From the NCBI RefSeq assembly GCF_901709675.1, contig NC_051090.1, positions 8,819,842 to 8,883,841 of the forward strand: a stretch of 64,000 nt of DNA, read 5' to 3'. The DNA is from Syngnathus acus (lineage: Eukaryota > Chordata > Actinopteri > Syngnathiformes > Syngnathidae). Both the position numbers and the translations under genes were made by a program. Positions 25,201 to 37,200 of this stretch are shown here, piece by piece. Numbering within the stretch: position 1 is the first letter of the stretch; every line of letters starts with the position of its first letter. The notes under the pieces are model-generated. The model was not told where the DNA came from, made no database searches, and worked only from the letters and a program-made list of their open reading frames with translations.

Positions 25201-28200
25201 GGCATGTCAAATCAAAGTATCTGTCAGTGCTGTGAAGCACCGGGTTGATGCTGTGCAGGTCCTCGGTTCATATTCACCCCTGTCTAACAGCTCCAGCTGG
25301 CCAGAGAAGCTGGCAAGACCACATGAAGCCAGACAAACAGGCAGGTAGACAGCCAGGCTGCTTTGCTGTCAATTTGATGAGATAAACACCTCCCCATGCA
25401 AGCTTTAACACCCACAACCAAGGGGCAGGACTTGATCGCTTTCATAGAGAGAAAAGAAAATGCCTTCAACCAGCTTATAAAATAGTATAAATGTGAGATC
25501 ATGGTTTTACATAGACTGTATGAGTAAAACTAATTGGAAACAAATGCAACATATATACAGTGTAACTTCTGAGTTTACAGTGATGAAATCAGCGCAGCCT
25601 TGGTATTTTAATGCTGTCTTTATGAGCCCCATTATTAGCCAAATAACCCGATTTGGCAATTTAAGTGGGTGTTCTAAATGGATGGAATAAATCAAGCCAA
25701 GGGAATTAGTGAGTAATGAAATAAAATGACAATATAAAAACAATAAACCATGTAGTACATACAGTGGGGCAAAAAAGTATTTAGTCAGCCACCAATTGTG
25801 CAAGTTCTCCCACTTAAAAGATGAGAGATGCCTGTAATTTTCATCAAAGGTACATTTCAACTACGAGACAAAAGGAAAAAAAAAATCCGGAAAATCACAT
25901 TGTCTGGTTTTTAAGGAATTTATTTGCGAATTATGGTGGAAAATAAGTATTTGGTCAATAACACAAGTTCATATTAAAACTTTGTTATATACTCTTTGTT
26001 GGCAATGACAGAGGTCAAAAGTTTTCTGTAAGTCTTCAAGAGGTTTTCTTACACGGTTGCTGGTATTCTGGCCCATTCCTCCATCCAGATCTCCTCGAGA
26101 GCAGTGAGGTTTTGGGGCATCTCTCATCTTGTAAGTGGAAGAACTTGCACAATTGGTGGCTGACTAAATACTTTTTTGCCTCACTGTATATTCAGTAAAT
26201 ATCGTGCCATTAAAAAGTTTTCATCCCCTCTAAATACATCCTGGCGGTGGCCAGGGGGTGGTCAGAGACTGAACAGGGGGTGGCCACCACGTAGGCCAGC
26301 CTACCAAAATGACCCCAAGAGCAGGGTGACAACTCATCCAGAAGGACACAAAGAACTGCAGCGCCATACATAGGACACCATGCAAAGAGCAACATTTGTT
26401 GGAAAGAGCTTTCCTTAATTAGTTTAAATGCTCACCATGGAAATTGACATATCTCATAGAACTCCTCACATTACATCAACATAACTATGTACCATTATCG
26501 CAATGTAAGTGCTTTGGCCTTATTTCATTCGACTTTTAAAAAAGCATTGTTCATTCTTTGAGACGAACTAATCGGACACCCACATGCACTCAACTCGGTT
26601 GTCACATTGAGCGGGAGACCCCCAAGTCAGTGTGCCACTACCGGGTCTATAGTTAGAAAGCGATCATATACACACACCGATGCTGGTGGAAACACTCATT
26701 GGTGTGCGATGGCTCAGGAGAGGAGGGAGAGTTATTAGCTTAGCCCTGAACCACCTACTTAATATAGGGGCCGGCAGTGATCACTAACAGAGCCTGGCAG
26801 AGGTGACAGCTTTTGGCCCTGCTTGAGGAAATCCAATTGAAAAGCAGCCAAGAGGAACAACAAGCCCAAAACAGATGTTGCTCGCTACCACCGACACAAC
26901 TTGGGGCCTCACGAGCCAGAGGCGACAAAACACAACAGTAACTCTGATGTAAACACTAACAGACAAAAGACAAAACAGAATGCGTCAATGTAAGGTAGGA
27001 TATGATCGAGTTCTGTGACTTGAATAGAACTGCGTACAGTATATACTGCAAAAGGAGAGATGGACGAATATTTTTTTTTTTTAATTTGAAAACCTTTGGA
27101 GTAACATACCTCAATACTGTATAATGGGAATTTGGAAAACCCTTAATCTATGTTGAAACAAAATATACAAAGCACAAAAAAAACAAATCAAAACATACAG
27201 GGCATACTTGTGAAAAAAAATTTCAACAATCACCAGCAAAGCATGCCATGAATGACAACCAAAAAACCAAACATTTCATTGCTCTTCCCATTTTACCGGC
27301 AGGGCTTGTCGACCAACATACAATAAACGTGCCCTCAAAGCATCACAGCCCTTTTCTTTAAGAATAATTGAGCTTGGCAAGGTTGTCCTTCCATCGCCAT
27401 TTTCAAATTCCTTTTTTTTCCACTTCTTTCTTCTGCTACCACAAAAGAGCAATAAATGGTGGAGGTTGTGGATTGGAATAGACTGAAATCAATTGTATAT
27501 CTTTATTGCCTATCGATGACAAATGACGTTTGCCACTGCTCTAGCATTGAGCTGGTGTGTCATATTGATTTTACATCACAGCAACAAACGTTATTGAAGC
27601 AATAACAGATGAGCGCTCGCTTTTGTGTTAATGATTAAATAAACCCGTATGACCGAGGGTGGGTGGGAATGAGGCGATCATTCCATTTTTTGCTACACAT
27701 GCTAACATAATTCTAAAATGTTTACACAAATTGGACTTATTGGGAGAGCAATGGCTTTTAGAAATGCCCCTTTGAAAAAAAATCTGTACTAGGCACATGT
27801 GGTAATGGGATGGAGAGGTTGTGGGGCTATTGAGAGCGAGCGAAAGCGGACTGTAAACAAACTAGCTTTTAAACAAGACAATTTAGGGCTGGTGTGCCTT
27901 AAGCGCCAAGCAAAACATAGCTGTAGAAAACCGATCCAAAGATTCTGCACATGGGTCAAAGAAAGAGTCTTTGAACTAGTGAGGCAAAGTGTTCTGCCAA
28001 TGCAGAGAACTGTTTAATTAACAATACTAAGGTATCCAAGGAGGCGCTCTGGGGCACCCCCTTGTCAAAGTGGATGTGCCTTCACTGTCAATCCCAGCAT
28101 ATTTCTTGACCACTAAGTTTTCCCAAAGATGGAAGGCGGGCGGGGGGGAGTGTTGAACAGGAGGAAAACTTGGCAAAAGCAGCTGGACATTATATTCTTC

Positions 28201-31200
28201 TGAACAGAATGCATAAACATGCATTCTTTTACTGTTCGTAACTTAGTCGCATTGGATATGAAATGAGAATATGTTATTTGAAAGTCTACAATTTACAGTA
28301 ATTTAACATCTGTGTTTATCTTAAACTTGATGTCCAAAAGTATTGGGAGTGTTAAGAAATTAATGAAATAATCAGGGATGGGTCTCAAAATCTTAACCAT
28401 GACAGTTGTGACATATGTATGTATGCTTCCAATTTCATGGGAAAAGGTTTAGGAAGGCCCTAACTGACCTTCAGTCTGGTCCATAAAGAAATGGCTAGAT
28501 GAGTTTGGTAGTACTATGGCTTGTGTTCATTTTTTCCTCCACTTAAATAAAAGATCTAAATTGCTAATGCGGAAAAACACTTCAAATTAACATGTCAAAA
28601 AGTTGCAAAGAAATGAATGGGGATGCCTGATAATTTGATTAAGATTGACACTAAAAACAGATCGAATCTATTGATCTGACAAAAATTCCACATTATGGGA
28701 ATTGTGAATCCAACTCTTATTCTGACAGACCTCAGTAATCATTAAAAATTCTCAACAAACCATGAGTAGCATGCATGAGTGTTACTGTAAAACTACATAA
28801 TATGATTAACAGGAGCAATATAAACCATGCTCCTACTTGGAGGAAGCCTCACTTTATCATTTTCTTGTGCTTGTCTGCTTCTAGATACATCAATGTTTTG
28901 GGGCCATAAAAAGTGCATATTTTGCTCAAGGAACAACAGAATATTTGCCCTTGGTCTACTCTTCGGGCACGGGAGAAATGTGTCCTCTTATTCATATGCA
29001 CACATTTGTAGGCATGAAAACAAATTTAAAATCGCTCGAATGATACTTCTTAGACGCACACACACACATACTCACCACCCGTTTGAACTGAAACATAAAA
29101 TTGCACCGCTGACAAGACTGTGCAGCAGTGCCCTTGACTAGCAATGACAAATGGATGCAATATGCAAAATTGGAACAAGTTGCTTTTGGGTACCAAACAG
29201 GAAAAAAAAAGATGGTTACAGGTATTATTATGGGATGGTTTTGCTCTACCGTCTCACAGTTGAGGTGAGGCGAGCTGAGGTTAATGGCATGTGTCAAGAT
29301 CACCAAGTATGGAGGCGAGAGCAGTGCAGACAAAGGGAAAGACAGAGCATCTTTCACGTTTTAAGGGTTAAACATGGTCAATGGGTGTGCCTTGTGCTTT
29401 TTTATTGCATTGAACATGTGACCTTGGACCTGGGAACTTACTGATACATCGTTTGAGTATGAGTACATACTGAGAGCTTTACAAAAAACGTTGCTATTCA
29501 CTGCATATCTGGGCCTTACGGTCCGTTTACAAGAGCTGCAGGAATATTTTTTGGATAATAATTACAAGTTGAAAATGAATCTTAACATCACCAATAATTC
29601 TCTAGTCAATTTTGATTAATCAGAGAAGAAAGCATTCATTCTACAACAGCATACAATAAATGATGTAAATGTTTGGTTTTTATCGAGGGTTTGATCGTCA
29701 GTGTGGTAATTGGTGAATATGTGGCTTGTGCAAAATATGTGTTTCTATATCAGGGGGCTTCATAAAGCTGCAGTTCCCGCTGTGCGAGTGTGTGTTTGTG
29801 TGTTGCACTGCCACAGTGGCACCGTGTATCCATCATGATAAACAGGCAGACTTGGCGACTGTCACATGCAATCACACTTCACCACGGTTCGTAGGTCCTC
29901 AAAGTGAAAATGAATGGTAGTTCAACGACATGAAGACTTCATATATCTTCGTTTTTTTTCTCTCTCTTTCTTTGCTATCGCTGTCTTTTATTTGGATGGA
30001 GAGACGTTTTTTTTTTCTTAAAGCCCAATTTAGTTGTTGTTGGCAGTGTCTAAAGCATGTTGTGGGTTAATGATTTTAATTACTGAAGAAATCTGAGGAC
30101 TTTTCCAATTACCACGACACTTAATCCGAAAATAGTAATTACAAATACTCTAAGTACCCCAACAGCAACCCAGACGCTGCTCCACCAAATATATAAGCGA
30201 CAATAATTTACACTTTCTTCAAACTCAGAACCTCCCAGCTTTGAGTCATAGGTAAGTGCTAACCGCTATTTGTAATTCAAGTTTATGTTAATAAGTTACT
30301 TTACAATGTCTAAATGAATTAACAATTCTGATGTTAATACACAATCCCGCCCCCCAAAAAAAACATATGACATAAAGCTATAATTTAACATGACAAGTGT
30401 TAACTGTTATAATCATCAAATTTGCAACCACTTGAAAGTCCAACGAGGGATAATGTCAGTCCTGCAGCTGTTGCAGCTCTCTCACACCATGGCAAGGATT
30501 GGCTTTAATGTAGTAATGACACAATGCTCTAAAAAGAGGAGGAGATGAGAGGGTCTCTCTACCTCCCTCGCTCTCTCCCTAACCTGGCTCAGGCACTGCT
30601 CTTGCTAGCCAAGCTGTTTGATTGGCACATGCTTTCACTTAACGAGGGATAATTACCAAGGAAAACAAGTGTGAGACCACATCTGCTCAGTGTAAAAAGA
30701 GGACCAGGCCTGGTGCAATCTGTCAGATGGGGCTTTCAGGTTGTGTGTGTGTGTTCACGACTGCCTCCCTGTGTGTGTGACTGAACATTTTACCCACCTT
30801 CTGTGGCCTCTAAGTCCAAGACAAACCCTCCAAGATCCACCCTCCACCTTGTCCCGACAAGAAGCAGATTAATAGAAATCAGCATATGGCTGTAAACACT
30901 CAGCGGGAAGAGCATATACGTATCTGTGCACACTGATGTGCATAGGAAATGACCTAAGCTATGTCGGGGACAAGCCAGGGACCACCCCAGGAAGGGACCA
31001 GTGAGGACTACCCTCGACATCCCAATCAAGGTCCTGCTGGCCATGCTGTTGTTTCTTAGCTCACATTGCCACTGTTTTGTTTGCTTTCACAGAACAATAG
31101 TGGGCCTAGTAATTGCTAATGGGCCTCACCATACAGGACACTGAAATACCTCACCGGCATATTTCTGCTACGGATATGCGAAGGAAACAATCACCTGATC

Positions 31201-34200
31201 ACAATTTTGCTGGATCAATGACTACAGCGTGCAAAACCCTCTACCCCAGGGGTCGGGAACCTTTTTGGCAGACAGAGCCACAAATGCCCATTTTTTACAA
31301 ATAATTTCCCGTGAGAGCCATACCATGAAAAAAACGATAGGTTAAATACAATTACTGTATTTTCCGCACTATAAGGCGCACCGGATTATAAGGCGCACCT
31401 TCAATGAATGGCCTATTTTAAAACTTTGTCCATATATATGGCGCACCGGATTATAAGGCGCACCTTCAATGAATGGCCCATTTTAAAACTTTGTCCATAT
31501 ATAAGATATATACATTTGGCCCGCGGGCCGGACTTTGGACACGCCTGCTGTAGTGGCTCAATATTGGTCCATATATAAGGCGCACCTGATTATAAGGCGC
31601 ACTGTCAGCTTTTGAGAAAATTGGAAGGTTTTTAAGTGCGCCTTATAGTGCGGAAAATACGGTAAATGCATGGAATTTAATTAAGAGCAACAATTTTTTG
31701 AGTGTACTTGTGTATTCTTTTTAATAACGTTTTTAACGTGGCCAAAAGAGCCATATCTGGCTTGCGAGCCATAGGTTACCGACCCCTGCTCTACCCTATT
31801 ACCCTATGAAGTGACTCCAGTGCCTTCCTCCACAAATACCGTAAGTTATACCATATTAAGCGTGCGATATACCAATCTACCTCTCCTATGTGTTTTTTCT
31901 TAAATTCACCAAAAACAATATCAAAATTGGTACGATATGTTATCCATCCACCAAAAAAAGAGTCTAGAAAAAGAACAGACAGCAGTGCTTATTTGCTTTG
32001 ACCTTAATGCAGTGAAAAGAAAATGTCTCAATGTGAATTGGCACTAATATTTGACAGCCTTTTAACCTCCCGACACTCTAACCCCCACTTCAACTCTATC
32101 CCACCATCTCCCTGCCACCCACTAGAAGAACAACATGGTTTTGCTTTCTTGCCCTGTCCTGACCCAGTTCTCACTAATTATCCACAAAGTATGCATCAAA
32201 GCTGCAGAAATTCTACAGATCTACTGCAGTGTGGCAGTGTAACAGAAACCAGGACAATTTCTAACCTAATCACAACCAGCCAACACCGAATGAATACTGT
32301 ATGCATGTATTGTATGTATAAATTTAAACCCCCAAAACTAGATTTTTGTGAGCAACAAAAATAAAGGAGGCAAAAATAAAAATAGCACGGCCATTGCCCC
32401 CCCACAACGTTGTCAACTGACAGGATGTGTGACGGTGATGTAGGGCAGTGAGATCAAGAGTTCTGAAACCGATGAAAGGGCACATCTGCTGGGGTTAAAA
32501 CTTCTAATCCTCACCTTCCTAATTTTTGACACTGCCATTTGTGAGGACTCAACAAAAACGTCCTCACAAGGTATAAGTCCCCCTACAGTTGTTTCAAATT
32601 GAAATTGTTCTTCAAAAAGCCAGAAAGCTGTGTAGAACCACACACAGGTAAGGCGAGACACACACAAAAATGATGGTTTGCTTTCTTATGACACAGGCTA
32701 TTACCAAATTGAGCAGGCAGGTAATTCTAAGCCAAATAAATGTCAGCAGGTTTAACACAAAGAGAGGCCTTACAACGCTAGGAATTTTCTCCCTCTTTTA
32801 ACAGGAAGTGTGTTATTCACTTTATTTTTCACATCTGATAATATGCCGTTTCTTGACCTCTCTTTGATACAAGTTAAGAATAAAGGATTTCACAATACTG
32901 TCGAAATTGACTGATTTTAGTCTTTTTATTTTAGGGGAGTGAAGGCATTGTGTTGCGTGAAAGACTTAATTTTGACTGTAAAAATAGGTGACCACAATGT
33001 GAAATCAGCCACAATTTAAATTCAAACACAGATAAAAGTGTAAAATGCAAGAAAGCAGGCAAACATGGAAAAGGACAAATAAGTACAAGTTGAGACAAAA
33101 CACTATAAATATACAACTTAAAAAGGCTGTTCAACGCCCTCATTAGAAGTGGCACCTCAGAGAGGCTTGGTGAGAATCAGTCTGACCTTGGTATCCTGTT
33201 TGAATATTGTTTTAATGCTGCGGCTGGTAATTGAGGATGCAATACAAACAGGACTACTTTTCAAAGGGAAAGTTATTTTCCCTCACAATGGAAATGCAAA
33301 CAATCATGTCGCGCGTTTGTTTGTTTTTCAACCGCACCTCATAATTATCAAAGACACCAATTAAAACATGGATTTATAAATAAATCTACATGATTATACC
33401 TATGACTACTTAAACTTGAAAGTTTTCATCATCCTTACATTATTGTTTAAATATAGAACATAATGGACATTGCATGTGGCTAGCATGTCCGAAACAGTCG
33501 AGGTTTTTCTTGCCATGCTTGTGTGGGTTGCTGGACGAATGGATGAATGGAACATCGTTCATTTTCTATACTGCTTATACAATTACCAAGTGTCAAATTT
33601 TATTTATATAAAAAAATAGGCAATTCCCCCACATTGAGTAAACAGTTCAATGTTATACTAGCAACTCAAATGTACAGTTTGTTTGTCGAGTAGAAGAGTG
33701 GGGAATTAGAACTTGAAAAGGGATGGGCAATATTGTCCAAAAGTGATTGTAAAATGAAGTTTCAAATTTGCTTCATGAACCAGTTGTTGTATTTTTTGAC
33801 TCCTCTAGAAAAGTACACGGAGTTGCCATTTCTTAAAATCCTCTATTCAAACCCACCGGACCATCTAGAGCGGTCAAAAACTACAACTGGTTCATGAAGC
33901 CAATTTGAAGCTTCATTTTCACATCACATCATCACAATACCAAAATCTAGCGGATAATATAATTATCATGGGCGATTTCAACATCCACATGAATTTACCG
34001 TCAGAGCCACTTATGTACTTCGGCGTTTCAGACTTTAACTGATACGTTTGGTTTTACGCAAGCCGTACAGGCAGCAACGCATAAGAATGGAAATACCTTA
34101 GATCTGGTATTATCCCGAGGACTTGCAACCTCAAATATAGCAGTACTGCCATACCCTACTGTTTTGTCTGATCATTACTTAATAAAATTTGAAATTTTAG

Positions 34201-37200
34201 TTCCTTGTCAAAGACAAGAGAGCAATCAGAATTATAGCAGCTGTAATTTTAACTCCATGACTGCAACTGCGCTATCTGAGTTACTGTCGCCGGCAACCGC
34301 CATATTTCCCGCATACATCGGCCCTATTGATACTCTTACAAATGAATTCAATGCGACATTGTTAAATGCCATCGACTCTGTGGGGCCGCTACGTCTGAAA
34401 ACTCGCCGTAGATTGCCTACTCCGTGCTTCACAGATGAAACACGTACGCTTAAGCAATTATGTAGAAAGCATGAGCGCAGATGGCGTTTAACCAAACTTG
34501 AGGTTTTCCATCAGGCATGGCAGGACAGCCTCCTGAAATATAAAGATGCGCTTATCTTAGCAAAAACTCGTTATTTTTCGCAAGTTATTAATCTCAATAA
34601 AAACAATCCTAAACACCTATTTGATACAGTGGCAAAGCTAACACTACGCCAGCCGACCCCCGATAGCGCCTTCCACTCAGCTGACGAGTTCATGAAATTT
34701 TTCGCTCAAAAGATTGAATCCATTAGGGACGAGATCAAGAATACCATTCCAATCGCTCAGTCGAGACCGCCGTTTACCAGCGCTGATGATCATGCAATAA
34801 CCCTCTCAAATTTTAAAAGCGTGTCCCTTGAAAGGCTTACACAATTGGTTAGTGCGGCTAAACAAACAACATGTTTACTATTTCACCTTCGTAATATTGC
34901 AAAGATTCGTCCGATCCTCTCGACCGGTGATGCGGAAACTATTATACATGCATTCGTCACGTCGCGCCTGGAAAACTGTAATGTATTATTCTCTGGTCTT
35001 CCTAAGTCCCGCATCAAAAGTCTACAGTTCGTACAAAATGCTGCTGCGAGGCTGCTCTCACGGACAAGAGAATTTGATCACATTACCCCAATATTAGCCA
35101 ACTTACATTGGCTCCCGGTCCATTTAAGATGTGACTTCAAGGTTCTTCTATTAACCTATAAATCACTGCATGGCTTAGCGCCTTCATATCTCGTCGACCT
35201 AGTCGTTCCTTATGTTCCGTCTCGTAACCTTCGTTCGCAAAACGCTAGTCTTTTAGTGACACCGAGGGCCAAGAAAATGTCTGCAGGGTCTAGAGCATTT
35301 TCTATTCGGGCTCCAGAACTTTGGAATGCCCTACCAATGGATATTAGAACTGCTACCTCAGTAGAAACATTTAAGACACGTTTAAAGACACATTTCTATG
35401 ATATGGCCTTTAATTAACATGTAGTGGCCGATTCGGCTGGAGTTTGTTTTGCTCCCTCTCCCCACCGACACCCTCCCCCCACCCCTCCCCGGCTGGGGAG
35501 GTGGTTAGGTGGCACCCAAGCTGACAGTGGCTATCTGGATTCTCTTGGACCAATTCAGGATGGGGGAACTGCAGCTCAACCTCCTCGAAGACACTGCCAG
35601 GACAATTGAGGTCTCCTCTGGCAGCTCTTCGCTTTGACTTGGACATCCACTTTTTCATTGATTTTCATATTATGTATTATTTGTGCCTTCTCTGCATCCA
35701 TTGCAGCCTGGTGATCCTGAAAGGGGGATCCTTCCATCTGTGGTCCCTTCTCAAGGTTTCTCATTTTCCCCTGGTAGGGGTTTTTTGAGTTTTTCCTTGC
35801 CCTTTTGGGAGCTTAAGATCAGGGGATGCTTTGAGAATAATTGTCAATTTTTGTCTGTGTGAAGCCCTTTGAGACTGCTTGTGATTTAGGACTATACAAA
35901 TAAACTTGACTTAACTTGACTTGACTAACGGAAAATAGAAGAAAATTGACAAGACAAGCTAAATTAGCTGGGCATCAGCTGACACCTAGTATTTCGGCAG
36001 CGTAACATTTTTATTATAATGCAACTTCCTTCATCTCCCCACTTTGTTGTCTTCAGCTTCTTGTTGCACTCACCTCACCCGTTGCTCAAAGTTGTTGATA
36101 GTTTGATGTTATGGCCTAATAATAGGATGGGCAGAGCAGGGCCAAGAGCCTATTATACCTAGGTAATGGATAGTGCGAAAAGTTTTGAATGACATTGCCT
36201 AGAGATTGGATGACAGTGGGTGGAGCGATTTATGGGCCCCACAAACACTCCCTTGCCCCCTTACCACATGTGCTATTTATCTTTCACCTGATAAGTAGAT
36301 GAGGCATGCCTGTATTTATGGTAAAGATGCACATAAAACTTACTCCGAGATAGAAGTTCAAACAGACTCAAGAGAATAGCATAGTTTCTGAAACTTTGCA
36401 GATGCTATGTCGTGATTTTTTGAATGAATGAGTGCCTTTTCAATAAAAACTTTATTCATCCCATGAGGGAAATTATACTGTCAAAAAGAAATATTTATAA
36501 TAACCACCAAAAAGGAGTAACCCAAAATTTGGTTTGATTATTTTACAGTAAATATATAGAAGCAGTGGGGAAAAATAAAATAAAATCACCAAGAGGAAAA
36601 TAAAGGGATTTCCAATTGTTCAAAATACTGTAGGTGCCTGCTGTAAATGGATCAAGTTACAAAAGCACTGTAAAAATAACTGTCTTATGGATACTTCTTC
36701 CTTTTCAGAGTTTCAAAACATAGTAATATCATATACTGTGAATGTTGACTCAAGTTGCTCGATTACAGTGAAGAGCAATAGTTCAACTGAAAGAAGTGTG
36801 GAGGCATATTACAGAGGGTCACAAGGGAAAAGGAGGACTAGAAGTGTACGATCACGCGCAATGAAATGTCAACATTATCTGTTTTATTGATTCAACAGTA
36901 AAAGCCTGACACTTTAGCTTTATGGTGCTTTGGCTTGGGCCAGTAAAAATGACGGGCAAACAACAACAATTCTATGAAACCTTTTTTTTTTTCTAATTCC
37001 CAATCATTTTCAGCAATGTTTTGCATAGTCTTGGGTGTATTGTGCCTTTTGCCTGAAATCACCTGGCATGGGCTCCGGCACACCAACGACTCTAGTGAGA
37101 TTGAGCAGTATAGAAGACCACTATTGGGAATGGATATGGAGTCCATAGGATTGAGCAGTGAGAGAAAAGTCACCATTTATATCGAAATTCACAAGAAATG

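Noticed and set aside
28827-29444. Two plus-strand frames of about 100 codons and their minus-strand counterpart
   Set aside because: Chance frames in intron sequence, one extended by a CA repeat. No domain or splice logic.
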